A stretch of DNA of 64,000 nt. Origin: Candidatus Sulfopaludibacter sp. SbA3 (lineage in GTDB: Bacteria; Pseudomonadota; Alphaproteobacteria; Caulobacterales; Hyphomonadaceae). Of this stretch, positions 9,032 to 17,634 are shown piece after piece. Position numbers and translations under genes: made by a program. The stretch spans positions 31,639-95,638 of the forward strand of contig CAMEDD010000004.1 of NCBI GenBank assembly GCA_945913285.1, given 5' to 3'. The notes below the pieces were generated by a model. That model did no database searches, was not told the origin of the DNA, and was given only the letters and a program-made list of their open reading frames with translations. How positions within the stretch are numbered: the stretch's first letter is position 1; each line of letters starts with the position of its first letter.

Positions 9032-9245
9032 GGGCCGACTTTCCTTCTGGTCACACGGATCGCTGAGGAAGAGGCTAAAGTGGCGCCCCACGCCGCCCCC
9101 CTGCTGGCGGGCGGGCGACTGGACCCGGGTGGAGCTGAGGCTGGCGCGGCTCGCTGCGTTGAAGACGGCGCATCCGGATATTCGCGAGATCGCCGACTTT
9201 CGCGAAAGTGCATTCAAAGCTGCTGAGGAAGATCGAAACAAGTGA
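8953..9245 (+). other. Coding-like scraps, possibly a decayed gene
   Basis: No intact gene is visible. ATG 8953 opens a 37-codon ORF ending at TGA 9064-9066 with the segment ARLARLGALRADFP. In another frame the sequence ending at TGA 9243-9245 reads GDWTRVELRLARLAALKTAH, then PDIREIADFRESAFKAAEED and RNK. The two share a RLARLxAL motif at protein level. A third frame reads RIAEEEAKVAPHAAPLL between them, which would join the pieces if indels were corrected. Either a frameshifted gene or chance open frames in GC-rich DNA. The stretch 9246-9324 holds nothing I recognise. Confidence 0.3.
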
Positions 9246-9324
9246 CGCCGGGTTCTTCGGCTATGCGCCGCTGCCGCACGGGTGTTGCTTCGTCAGGTCG
9301 TGAGCACTCGGGTGTTTTTCGCTC

Positions 9325-10461
9325 TCAGCGCTTCGGTTGCGCGTTGAACCAGGGTTCGAGGCGTGCGAGGGCGTCCTTTGTTTCGGCTGTCGACAGCGCG
9401 AAGGAGAAACGCATGAAGCGGCGGCCTTCCACGGGGTCGAAATCGACACCGGGCGCTGCGGCGACGCCGGTTTCTTCGAGCAGGCGCAGGCAGAAGGCTA
9501 GGCTATCGTCCGTGTACCGTGCGATATCAGCGTAGATGTAGAAGGCGCCGTCAGGCGGGGCAATGCGCTCAAGGCCGAAGCGCGGCAGGGCGTCCAGTAA
9601 CAGGGCGCGGTTGGCGCGGTAGACCGCGACATTCGCGTCGAGCTCCTCGCGGCTGTCCATCGCGATCAGGCCCGCATGCTGGGCGAGCGAGGGCGCGGTG
9701 AGGAACAGGTTGCCGATATAGGCCGCGGTGCGCGCAGTGTTCTCTTCGGGTGAGACCAGCCAACCGAGCCGCCATCCTGCCATCGAGAAGTATTTCGAGA
9801 AGCTGTTGACGATGTAGGCCGAGGGATCGAACTCCAGCAGCGAGTGGACCTTCGGGCCGTAGCTCAGCCCGTGATAGATCTCGTCCGAGATGATCCTTGC
9901 ACCGATCTTCCGGGCAGAGTCCACGATTGCGGCGAGTTCTGCGGCATCGATGATCGTGCCGGTGGGGTTTGCGGGGCTCGCGAGGATGATGCCTTGCGGG
10001 GCCGGGTCCAGCGCGGCGAGCGCCGCCGCTGTCAGCTGGAAGCGTTCGGCCTCGCCGCAGGAAATTTCGACGGGGACCATGTTCAAGGCACGGATCGTAT
10101 TGCGATAGGCGACATAGCCCGGACGGGCGAGGGCGATCTGGTCGCCGGGATTGAAGGCGCCTGAGAGTGCCAGAACCAGCGCGGGCGAGGCGCCGCAGGT
10201 GATCGCGATCCGGTGGACCGGAACATCGACGCCGTAACTGTCCAGGTAATGGCGCGCGATGCGGGCCTTGAGCGGGACGCTCTCCCAATACCCCATCGCT
10301 TCGGTGTCCAGCACGGTACGCGCGCCCGCAATGGCAGCGGAGGGCGCCCCGGTGGAGGGTTGGCCAAATTCCATGTGGAAGATGCGGCGGCCTTCCGCCT
10401 TCATCTCATGCGCACGCCGGCTGATCGCGATCGCCTGAAAGGGTGAAATATCCTGTCCCAT
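9325..10461 (-). CDS. PLP-dependent class I/II aminotransferase
   Basis: The 378-residue protein is a fold-type I aminotransferase. It shows the substrate/PLP blocks GQPSTGAP, ITCGASPALVLAL (phosphate cup), ASPANPTGTII (the Asn contacting PLP), SDEIYHGLSYG (Asp to the pyridine N), the Schiff-base lysine in SFSKYFSMAGWRLGW, and the C-terminal Arg in RFMRFSFA that binds the substrate carboxylate. I start at MGQDISPFQA (10461), 4 bp after the TRAP permease stop; the upstream extension would overlap that gene. The partner amino acid is not evident. Its place directly behind a TRAP transporter suggests joint use of a 2-oxo acid or amino acid. Confidence 0.9.
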   Translation of the reverse strand: MGQDISPFQAIAISRRAHEMKAEGRRIFHMEFGQPSTGAPSAAIAGARTVLDTEAMGYWESVPLKARIARHYLDSYGVDVPVHRIAITCGASPALVLALSGAFNPGDQIALARPGYVAYRNTIRALNMVPVEISCGEAERFQLTAAALAALDPAPQGIILASPANPTGTIIDAAELAAIVDSARKIGARIISDEIYHGLSYGPKVHSLLEFDPSAYIVNSFSKYFSMAGWRLGWLVSPEENTARTAAYIGNLFLTAPSLAQHAGLIAMDSREELDANVAVYRANRALLLDALPRFGLERIAPPDGAFYIYADIARYTDDSLAFCLRLLEETGVAAAPGVDFDPVEGRRFMRFSFALSTAETKDALARLEPWFNAQPKR

Positions 10462-10465
10462 CGGC

Positions 10466-12049
10466 CTAGCGCGCCACCACTGAAGGCAACCACGTGGCCA
10501 GGGAAGGCACGGCGGCGACAAGGGCGAGCAGCAGCAATTGCAGTCCGATGAACGGCACAGCGCCGGCCCAGATCTGCATCGTCGTCACTTCGGGCGGCGC
10601 CGCGCCGCGCAGATAGAACAGCGCAAAGCCGAAGGGCGGGGTCAGGAAACTCGTCTGCAGGTTCACGGCCATCAGGATGGCGAGCCAGACGGGGTCGCAC
10701 CCGAGCAGGATCAGGGGCGGCGCGACGAGCGGCACGACGACGAAGATGATCTCGACGAAATCGAGGAAGAAGCCGAGGATGAACATGACCAGCATGGTCA
10801 TGGCGAGGGCGCCCCACATACCGCCCGGCACGTTGTGGAGAATTTCCGCCACCAGATCATCCCCGCCAAAGCCGCGGAAGACGAGGCTGAACAGCGAGGC
10901 GCCGATCAGGATGAGGAACACCATCGAGGTTATGTGGGCGGAACTTTTGAGCGCTGGCTTCAGCTCGGCCGCGCGGCGCAGGACGAGGAGGCCGGCGACA
11001 AGGGACGCCAGCAGAACCAGGCAAGCCAGCGCGGTTGCCCCCATCGCCGCAGCCGCAAGGCCGGAGTGGGCAATGTCGCCGACGCGCAGGTCCAGGACAT
11101 TCCGCAGGATCAGGATAACCGGCAGGCTGGCAACGCCGGCCAGCAATATGGGCCCCAGACGGCTGCCGGTGCCGCGCGCGAGGCGCAGGCCAGCGAGCAG
11201 GATAGCGCCGCCCGCGCCAATGGCGGAGGCTTCCGTGGGCGGTGCAACGCCGCCAAGGATTGAGCCGAGTACAGCGAAGATCAGCGCAAGCGGTGCACCG
11301 AGGCCGAGGGCGACGTCGTTGAAGGTGAGCGGCGCGGTGCCGTCAGCAAGTTTGGCGGCGGGCGCCGCGGAGGGGCGGACAATCGCCACAATCGCGACGA
11401 AGATGAGATAAAGCGCGACGAGCAGGAGACCTGGGATCAGCGCGCCTGCGAACAGGTCACCGACAGAGACGACGGCGGAGCCTGCGCCCTGCGCGAGGTT
11501 TGCCTGGCTGGCGGCATTGGAGATGGCATCGGCGAGAAGGATCAGGATGATCGAGGGCGGAATGATCTGACCAAGCGTGCCGGAGGCGGCGATGGTGCCA
11601 GTGGCAAGGCGCACGTCATAGCCCTGACGCAGCATGGTGGGCAGCGCGATCAGGGTCATGGAGATAACCGTCGCGCCGACAATGCCGGTCGAGGCTGCCA
11701 GCAGCATGCCGACGAGGATGACCGCGAAGCCGAGCCCGCCGCGCACCCCGGCCAGCAGGCGGGCGGCGATGTTCAGCAGGTCTTCGGCGACGCGGGAGCG
11801 TTCGAGGATGACGCCCATGAGCACGAATAGCGGAACTGCGATGAGCGTCTGGCTCTGCATGATCGAATTGCCTTCGATCCGGCTGGGGAAGGCCTTCAGG
11901 AAGGAATCCGGGAACACGCCCAGCGCGATGCCAATGAGTGCAAACAGCAGCGCGACGCCCCCGAGCGTGAGCGCAACCGGATAGCCTGCGATAAGCGCCG
12001 CGACCGCCGAGACGAACATCGCGATGGCAAGGACGACTTCAAGCTCCAC
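10466..12049 (-). CDS. TRAP transporter, large permease (DctM-type)
   Basis: DctM is the ion-coupled translocation subunit of TRAP transporters in the inner membrane. The 527-residue protein is almost entirely hydrophobic, with about 13-14 predicted membrane segments, and has family blocks such as FPSRIEGNSIMQSQTLIAVP near the N-terminus, AASGTLGQIIPPSIIL, and FVEIIFVVVPLVAPPLILLG near the C-terminus. It is ~100 residues longer than DctM of the dicarboxylate system; the extra length lies mid-protein (about 330-390), as in the longer large-permease subgroup. Its start overlaps the small-permease gene by 11 bp, so the two are coupled. Confidence 0.93.
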   Translation of the reverse strand: MELEVVLAIAMFVSAVAALIAGYPVALTLGGVALLFALIGIALGVFPDSFLKAFPSRIEGNSIMQSQTLIAVPLFVLMGVILERSRVAEDLLNIAARLLAGVRGGLGFAVILVGMLLAASTGIVGATVISMTLIALPTMLRQGYDVRLATGTIAASGTLGQIIPPSIILILLADAISNAASQANLAQGAGSAVVSVGDLFAGALIPGLLLVALYLIFVAIVAIVRPSAAPAAKLADGTAPLTFNDVALGLGAPLALIFAVLGSILGGVAPPTEASAIGAGGAILLAGLRLARGTGSRLGPILLAGVASLPVILILRNVLDLRVGDIAHSGLAAAAMGATALACLVLLASLVAGLLVLRRAAELKPALKSSAHITSMVFLILIGASLFSLVFRGFGGDDLVAEILHNVPGGMWGALAMTMLVMFILGFFLDFVEIIFVVVPLVAPPLILLGCDPVWLAILMAVNLQTSFLTPPFGFALFYLRGAAPPEVTTMQIWAGAVPFIGLQLLLLALVAAVPSLATWLPSVVAR

Positions 12050-12710
12050 GTTTGTCTCCGTTCGACAACGGATCGGACGGCTCGGCCGGTGGCAGGGCGC
12101 CGGTCAGGCGAAGCGCGGCCTTAAGCGATTCCGACAAGCCCTGCGCCATCAGGAGTAAGGCAAACACGGGCACCAGTGTCTTGAAGAGATAGAAGATCGG
12201 CAGGCCATCGGACTCGCGCGAGCCTTCAAGCAGAAGCCAGGAGCGGGCAAGGCCGACTTCACTCGTCGTGATGATCCGCATGCAGATCGGGAAGAGCAAC
12301 AGATAAGCGCCGGCGAGTTCGATCCAGTTGCGGCCGTTCTCGCCGAAGCGTGGGCGGAGGATATCGATCCGTACATGAGCATCGTCGCGAAGCGCGCCGG
12401 CTGCGCCGAGCATGAACATAGCGGCGAAGGCGTACATGATCGCTTCGCTGAGCCAGGTGAAGGACAGGCCGAAGGCGTAGCGCAGAAGGACGACGATCAG
12501 TTGGAGAAAGATCAGGGCGACACCGCAGGCCATGGCGACGCCGAGCGCGCTGCCTGACAAGGCGTCAATGAAGGCGATGAGTCTTTTCGCGAGTCCGTCT
12601 GCCAGTTTCGGCAAGGCAAGCACGACCAGCGGCAGCGCAAACAGCGGCAACAGGGCGATCCCGGCCCATTTGAGCGCGGTGCCCAGTGTGAGGAAGACTT
12701 GGGTGTCCAT
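12039..12710 (-). CDS. TRAP transporter, small permease (DctQ-type)
   Basis: This is the four-helix small membrane subunit of the TRAP system. The 223-residue protein has four hydrophobic segments and the conserved middle block SFTWLSEAIMYAFAAMFMLG followed by ALRDDAHVRIDIL, characteristic of DctQ proteins (a Trp/Glu pair before helix 3, then DxHVRxDI). It lies between the binding-protein gene (20 bp upstream) and the large permease (11 bp overlap), so the order is P-Q-M on the minus strand. The C-terminal tail (PPAEPSDPLSNGDKRGA) is hydrophilic. Function follows from the family and its neighbours; substrate is set by the binding protein. Confidence 0.92.
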   Translation of the reverse strand: MDTQVFLTLGTALKWAGIALLPLFALPLVVLALPKLADGLAKRLIAFIDALSGSALGVAMACGVALIFLQLIVVLLRYAFGLSFTWLSEAIMYAFAAMFMLGAAGALRDDAHVRIDILRPRFGENGRNWIELAGAYLLLFPICMRIITTSEVGLARSWLLLEGSRESDGLPIFYLFKTLVPVFALLLMAQGLSESLKAALRLTGALPPAEPSDPLSNGDKRGA

Positions 12711-12730
12711 GAACGCCTCGCCCCCGATGC

Positions 12731-13840
12731 CTATTTACCAAGCGAGCGGAGCGCGTAGTAGCGCCCGTCCGAGACGCCCGCCCAGCCGCGCATCAGCTTC
12801 AGCGATGCCTCGAAGCTCTCGTAGATGCGCTTCTCGATGCCGTCCTTGCCACTGGCGGCGCGCACGTCGAACGCGGCTTCGGACATACGCTTGACCACTT
12901 CGTCCGGGAACGAACGAAGCTGTGTGCCGTGCTCGCGCACGAGGAGGTCGAGATGGACGGAGTTCTGGTATGTGAACTCGCCGAGCGCTATGTGATTGCA
13001 GGCCGACGCGGCGGCCTTGAAGATCGCCTGCTCGCTAGGAATCAGGCTGTCCCAGACCTTGCGGTTGATGCCGACGGCGAGGCTTGCGCCAGGCTCGTGG
13101 AAACCCGGGCCGTAATAAAAGGGGGCCTCGCGGTGGAAGCCGAGGGCATAGTCATTCCACGGACCGACCCATTCGGTCGCGTCGATCGCGCCGGTCTGCA
13201 GGGCCTGATAGATCTCCCCGCCGGCCAGCGCGATGGATGCCCCGCCGAGCGCGCGCAGCACGTCGCCGCCCTGGCCCGGGATGCGCATCTTGAGGCCGAC
13301 GAAATCATTGAGACCGGTTATCTCGCGCCGGAACCAGCCGCCCATCTGGTGGCCGGTATTGGCGCCCTGAAGGCATTTAATGCCGAACTGGCCGGAGAGT
13401 TCGTCCCACAATTCCTGCCCACCGCCATGATCGATCCAGCCCATGATCTCCTGCGCCGTCATGCCGAAGGGCACGGCGGTGAAGAAAGGAAAGCCTGTGG
13501 ACTTGGCGGTCCAGTAGTATTCGGCACCGTGATAGATGTCGGCCGAGCCGTTGGCCACGGCATCGAAACTCTCGAAAGGCGGCACGAGCTCACCGGCGGC
13601 GAAGACTTTGACCTCGATCAGCCCGTCCGACATCGCGAGTACGAATTCGGAAAAACGTTCGGCGGCGCGGCCGAGGCCGGGCAGACCCTTGGGCCAGGTC
13701 GTGACCATGTTGAAGCGCCGGCGGCTGCGGCTGATCGCCGGCCCGGAGAGGGCCTCGCCGGATTTCGGATTGGCGAAGGTGGCGGCGGCGCCTGCCAGCC
13801 CGAGAGCGGCTGCGCCGACGAGATTGCGCCGGTTGATCAT
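12731..13840 (-). CDS. TRAP transporter substrate-binding protein (DctP/TakP-like)
   Basis: This periplasmic binding protein captures the solute for the TRAP permease. The 369-residue precursor has an N-terminal twin-Arg signal (NRRNLVGAAALGLAGAAATF), suggesting Tat export. The mature part begins FNMVTTWPKGLPGLGRAAER, like the TakP subgroup of DctP proteins that bind 2-oxo acids, and contains GLKMRIPG, whose Arg normally salt-bridges the ligand carboxylate, plus GAIDATEWVGPWND. A 2-oxo acid or related carboxylate is the best guess; mannitol or chloroaromatic assignments found in databases for this subgroup are less supported. It is first in the P-Q-M-aminotransferase operon. Confidence 0.9.
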   Translation of the reverse strand: MINRRNLVGAAALGLAGAAATFANPKSGEALSGPAISRSRRRFNMVTTWPKGLPGLGRAAERFSEFVLAMSDGLIEVKVFAAGELVPPFESFDAVANGSADIYHGAEYYWTAKSTGFPFFTAVPFGMTAQEIMGWIDHGGGQELWDELSGQFGIKCLQGANTGHQMGGWFRREITGLNDFVGLKMRIPGQGGDVLRALGGASIALAGGEIYQALQTGAIDATEWVGPWNDYALGFHREAPFYYGPGFHEPGASLAVGINRKVWDSLIPSEQAIFKAAASACNHIALGEFTYQNSVHLDLLVREHGTQLRSFPDEVVKRMSEAAFDVRAASGKDGIEKRIYESFEASLKLMRGWAGVSDGRYYALRSLGK

Positions 13841-13897
13841 CGACAGGCCTCCCCTTGTGCCACGGCAGGCCTCTGCCGGGCCCTCGCTTCTGGCGGA

Positions 13898-14656
13898 TTA
13901 CTCGTCGTCTCTCAAGGGGCGCCAGGCGTCGCCGTCAAGCACTTCGAGTGGCTTGTAGCGGCGCTTGTAGGCCATCTTCGGGCTGCCCTTGACCCAGTAG
14001 CCCAGATACACGTGCGGCAAGCCGCGTTCCTTTGCATGGAGGATATGGTCGAGGATCACGTAATGGCCGAGGCTGCGGGCCTCAAGTTCGGGATTGAAGA
14101 AGGTATAGACCATCGAGAACCCGTCGCGGAGGATATCTGTGATCGAGGCAGCAACGAGCGGCGCATTGTCCTCAGGGCCATCACGGTACTCGAAGATCAG
14201 GCTCTGGACCGGGCTGCCACCCACCATCGCGACGTAATCGCGGTAGGTCATTTCGGACATGCCGCCATTGTCGTGCCGGGTTTTGACGTAGGATTTCAGC
14301 AGCCGGAACTGTTCGCGCGTTGCCTGAGGGGTGACAGGCCGGCGCACGAGACTGGTGTTTTTCGCAAGCACTTTCCGGTCGTTCCGGCTGAGATCGAATT
14401 CGCGCGACGGCACGCGCACGCTGCGGCAGGCATTGCAGCGCAGGCAGGCGGGCCGGTAAGCGATCGACTGACTACGGCGAAATCCCGACTGGCTGAGCAC
14501 GTTATGCACTGCGTCCGCTTCCGGAATTGCCAGGTTCGTGAACGCCTTGCGCTCTTTCCGGTCAGGCAAATACGGGCATGGGCTAGGGTTCGTGACATAG
14601 AACCGCAGCGACCGTTCGAGGCCAGCTGGTAACAAGTGGGAATCCGTAAACTTCAT
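13898..14656 (-). CDS. bpt: Aspartate/glutamate leucyltransferase
   Basis: Bpt (arginyl-tRNA-protein transferase family) attaches Leu from Leu-tRNA to N-terminal Asp/Glu of proteins, marking them for the ClpS-ClpAP N-degron pathway. The 252-residue protein has the N-terminal cysteine block (PCPYLPDRKERKAFTNL; then RPACLRCNACRSVRVPS with clustered Cys) and the C-terminal catalytic block including FYNPELEA-like FFNPELEARSLGHYVILD, YVYLGYWVKGSPKMAYK and RRYKPLEVLDG. I start at MKFTDSHLLP (14656); twelve more codons upstream are open but atypical. It is monocistronic and lies 57 bp after the TRAP gene cluster start. Confidence 0.9.
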   Translation of the reverse strand: MKFTDSHLLPAGLERSLRFYVTNPSPCPYLPDRKERKAFTNLAIPEADAVHNVLSQSGFRRSQSIAYRPACLRCNACRSVRVPSREFDLSRNDRKVLAKNTSLVRRPVTPQATREQFRLLKSYVKTRHDNGGMSEMTYRDYVAMVGGSPVQSLIFEYRDGPEDNAPLVAASITDILRDGFSMVYTFFNPELEARSLGHYVILDHILHAKERGLPHVYLGYWVKGSPKMAYKRRYKPLEVLDGDAWRPLRDDE

Positions 14657-14756
14657 TTGGCCTGACGATACACGGCGCCGGGCCCGCGCCAAGGGGCGAA
14701 TTGGGGGCGGGGGGCTCGGCGCGGTAAAAATGACACACCGGCGTGGCCCGAATGCC

Positions 14757-15446
14757 TCACGGCTGCGTGATCAGGTGAACTTTCAGGCTGATCCGGCGGT
14801 TTTGGGCGAGGTGGGGCTGTCCGGCGTAGAGGGGCCGGGTCTCGGACAGGCCGGTGACCGCCCGCAGGCGTTCAGAGGTCACGCCACCAGCTTCCAGCAG
14901 GCGCCGGGCCTCGTTGGCGCGGTCTGACGAGAGTTCCCAGTTGGAGTAGCCGGCTTTGACCAGGCTGAAGGCGTCGGTGTGGCCTTCGATGGACAGGGCG
15001 TTTGGCAGCGGGGCAAGTGTGGCGGCGGCGGCCGAGACCAATGCGCGGCCTTCGGCGGTCAGGGCTCCGCTGGCGCTTTCGAAGAGGGGGCGGCCCGACG
15101 TGTCGACGAGATCGAGGCGCACGCCGTCGGGTTGCGCGGTGAGGATGACGCTATCGCCAGCTAGTTTGAGAGCTTCGGACAGTTTCAGGAGGCCGAAAAG
15201 CTGGGCGGCTTCGTCGGGAACCCTGGGCAGAGAGGCCGCGCTTGCCGCCATGTTCTGCGGCTTGAACTCCGAGGCAATCGCCGCGCGCGACTCCGGCGAG
15301 ACGCCGCTGACGAGCCACATCAGCATGAACAAGGCCATCAGAGCGGTCAGGAAGTCGGCATATGCCATCTTCCACGTCCCCATCTTGCGGGGGGGGAGCA
15401 CAGGCATTCTGCCTGCGCGGGTCCTCGGGGGCATGGCGATTGCCAT
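14757..15446 (-). CDS. motB: MotB-like flagellar stator protein
   Basis: MotB is the peptidoglycan-anchored stator subunit that carries the proton-conducting Asp. The 229-residue protein has KMGTWKMAYADFLTALMALF with the key Asp (D31) at the head of a single membrane helix, then a short linker and an OmpA-type peptidoglycan-binding domain (IEGHTDA; NWELSSDRANEARRLL; NRRISLKV). It is short for MotB (often 260-320) because of a compact linker (about 55-95). No motA lies next to it, as in other alphaproteobacteria where motA and motB are apart. Several starts are possible (15446 or MPPRTRAG at 15434). A general OmpA-domain protein is less likely because of the D31 helix. Confidence 0.87.
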   Translation of the reverse strand: MAIAMPPRTRAGRMPVLPPRKMGTWKMAYADFLTALMALFMLMWLVSGVSPESRAAIASEFKPQNMAASAASLPRVPDEAAQLFGLLKLSEALKLAGDSVILTAQPDGVRLDLVDTSGRPLFESASGALTAEGRALVSAAAATLAPLPNALSIEGHTDAFSLVKAGYSNWELSSDRANEARRLLEAGGVTSERLRAVTGLSETRPLYAGQPHLAQNRRISLKVHLITQP

Positions 15447-15570
15447 CGTCCTGGTCCTGTCCTTCTGACGGAGACCACCCGTCTATCAGGTCATGGTGAA
15501 ACTGACGCTTCGGCGAGGGATGGGTTTTCGGTGAAATTCGATCTATTGGGCGTCCCAAAAGGAGACAGTC

Positions 15571-16428
15571 ATGGCGCGCACCGCTTTTCTTGGCCTCGGG
15601 GTCATGGGCTTCCACATGGCGGGTCATCTCGCCCGGGCGGGGCACCAGGTCAGCGTCTGGAACCGTACCGGGGCCAAGGCCGCCGCGTGGACCGGTGTGC
15701 ACCGGGGCGAGGCGGCGAAAGACCCGGCCTCGGCAGTTTTTGGCGCTGAGTATGTCCTGATGTGCCTCGGCGATGACCCGGATGTGCGCGCCGTGTTCGA
15801 GGCGTTCGAGCCGAGCCTCGGCGCCGGCATGACCGTGATCGACCACACGACGGCCTCGGCCGGTCTCGCCCGCGAGCTCGCGGCGCGCTGCAAGGCGAAG
15901 GGCGCGCATTTCATCGACGCGCCGGTTTCCGGCGGCGAGGCGGGCGCGATCAATGGCAAGCTGACAATCATGTGCGGCGGCGACGAAGCTGCCTTCGCGG
16001 GCGCTGAGGCGGTGATGAATGCGTTCGCACGCAAGATCACCCTGATCGGCGAGACAGGCTCTGGCCAGCTTGCGAAATCCGTCAACCAGATCTGCATTGC
16101 CGGCATTGTGCAGGGCCTCGCCGAAGGGCTTCACTTCGCGGATAAGGCCGGACTTGATCCGGCGAAGGTGATCGAGGCGATTTCCGGCGGCGCGGCGCAG
16201 AGCTGGCAGATGGAGAACCGCTGGAAGACGATGACCGAGGGCAAGTTCGATTTCGGCTTCGCGGTCGACTGGATGCGCAAGGATCTTCGCATCACGCTGG
16301 ATGCGGCAGAGGAGGTCGGCGCGAGCCTGCCGGTGACAGCGATTGTGGACACCTATTATGCCGAAGTGCAGGCAATGGGCGGAAACCGCTGGGATACGTC
16401 CAGCCTGATTGCCCGCCTCAAATCATAA
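15571..16428 (+). CDS. NAD(P)-dependent beta-hydroxyacid dehydrogenase
   Basis: The 285-residue enzyme belongs to the 3-hydroxyisobutyrate dehydrogenase / tartronate semialdehyde reductase family. It shows the Rossmann glycine motif GLGVMGFHMA (8-17), the substrate-binding block DAPVSGGEAGA, and the catalytic Lys in GSGQLAKSVNQ, followed by the helical C-terminal domain with the conserved KDLRITLDAA. AAAGGAGA stands 8 bases before ATG 15571. With the isobutyryl-CoA dehydrogenase-like gene (22444) and the 3-hydroxyisobutyryl-CoA hydrolase (26156), it could finish valine breakdown, but the family also includes succinic-semialdehyde reductases. The next gene begins 33 bp later in the same direction. 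Confidence 0.88.
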   Translation: MARTAFLGLGVMGFHMAGHLARAGHQVSVWNRTGAKAAAWTGVHRGEAAKDPASAVFGAEYVLMCLGDDPDVRAVFEAFEPSLGAGMTVIDHTTASAGLARELAARCKAKGAHFIDAPVSGGEAGAINGKLTIMCGGDEAAFAGAEAVMNAFARKITLIGETGSGQLAKSVNQICIAGIVQGLAEGLHFADKAGLDPAKVIEAISGGAAQSWQMENRWKTMTEGKFDFGFAVDWMRKDLRITLDAAEEVGASLPVTAIVDTYYAEVQAMGGNRWDTSSLIARLKS

Positions 16429-16461
16429 CACCCCAACGCCGGGTGCAATAAGGAGCGTGCC

Positions 16462-17586
16462 TTGGATACTGTACCCGGTCCTCAGGGCCATTCGAAAGCC
16501 GGCGGCCCTGGGGAGGCGGTTTATCGCCTGCACGGGCTCAAGCTTTCATATTTTACCGGCAAGCTTGAAGCTTACTTCCGGGTCAAAGGAGTCGCCTTTG
16601 AGTTTGTGGACATGGACACGGCCGACTTCCGGCTCTGTGCGCGCGAAACCGGCATTGCCCAGATGCCGCAGGTCCAGGCGCCGGATGGCAGGTGGCTCAC
16701 CGACACGACGGCGATCATCGCGGAGTTTGAAACAGGTTTCACGGGCCCCGCGCTGTCGCCGCGCAGTCCGCTGACCCGCTTCTTCAGTCTGTTGCTGGAA
16801 GACCTGTTCGACGAGTGGTTGTGGCGCCCGGCACTGTATTATCGCTGGGCCTTCGCTGAAGACCGAGCACTGATGAGTTCACAGATTGCACGAACGATGT
16901 TGCGCGACGTTCCGCTCCCGTTCAGCGTGCGCCGCCGCCTGATCCTCGCGCGCCAACGCCGCCAATACCTTAGTCGAGACGGGATAACGCGCCGGACGGC
17001 TCCCGTGATCGAAGCGCTCTACTGCGACACCCTGCAGATGCTCGAAGCGATCTTCCGTGTCCGGCCCTTCCTGATGGGAGAGCGGCCCGTCGAGGCTGAC
17101 TTCGGCCTGATGGGCCCGTTCCTGCGTCACTTCTCGCACGATCCGACACCTGCCGCGATCCTGCGCGAGACCGCGCCATACACGCAGGCATGGGTTGCAC
17201 GCGTCTGGGCCATGACGCCTGACGACGCCGAGGCAGCATCGCTGCCCGAACGTGTGCCCGATGATCTGCAGGGGCTGATCACGATGGCCGCGCGCGACTA
17301 TCTGCCTTATCTGGAGGCCAACGCATTGGCCGTCAGCCAGTCCGCAGCGACTGTGCAGTATACACAAGGCGGAGCGGATTGGTCCGTACCCGCTGCGCCG
17401 TACCGCGCGGCCTGTCTTGATGCGCTCAAGGGCGCCTATCTTGCCTTGCCGGACGAGGCGCGCACGGCCGCAGGCCTCAAACTTGGACCCGGCGCTGTCG
17501 CGATTTTGGCGGCCCCCGAGACGGCATTTGTGCCGCGTGCAGGTCGCCTCTTGGGGCGCCTGTGGGAAAACGCGCGCCCTGCTTGA
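16462..17586 (+). CDS. GST-like protein with extended C-terminal domain
   Basis: The 374-residue product has an N-terminal thioredoxin/GST domain (about 22-100: YRLHGLKLSYFTGKLEAYFR, then IAQMPQVQAPDGRWLTDTTA, the cis-Pro and glutathione-binding region) and a much longer helical C-terminal half than normal GSTs. The C-terminal helix carries DFGLMGPFLRHFSHDPTPA as in GST_C-type fungal/bacterial relatives. A TTG start at 16462 is chosen because AATAAGGAG precedes it by 7 bases and no good ATG is nearby. Catalytic activity is doubtful, since no clear nucleophile is seen. It may be co-transcribed with the dehydrogenase before it. Confidence 0.78.
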   Translation: MDTVPGPQGHSKAGGPGEAVYRLHGLKLSYFTGKLEAYFRVKGVAFEFVDMDTADFRLCARETGIAQMPQVQAPDGRWLTDTTAIIAEFETGFTGPALSPRSPLTRFFSLLLEDLFDEWLWRPALYYRWAFAEDRALMSSQIARTMLRDVPLPFSVRRRLILARQRRQYLSRDGITRRTAPVIEALYCDTLQMLEAIFRVRPFLMGERPVEADFGLMGPFLRHFSHDPTPAAILRETAPYTQAWVARVWAMTPDDAEAASLPERVPDDLQGLITMAARDYLPYLEANALAVSQSAATVQYTQGGADWSVPAAPYRAACLDALKGAYLALPDEARTAAGLKLGPGAVAILAAPETAFVPRAGRLLGRLWENARPA

Positions 17587-17634
17587 CTGCGACGGGAAGT
17601 AAGCTTCAGTCTGCGCCGACTGGAGGAGGAACCG

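Noticed and set aside
8786..9241. A 151-codon minus-strand open frame in the gene-poor region
   Set aside because: Ser/Arg/Pro-rich, with no start signal or family feature; opposite coding-like pieces on the plus strand.
12929..14632. A 567-codon plus-strand open frame across the TRAP binding-protein and bpt genes
   Set aside because: It runs antisense to two genes with clear motifs, and its sequence is full of compositional Arg/Gly/His expected from reverse GC-rich codons. No domain is seen.
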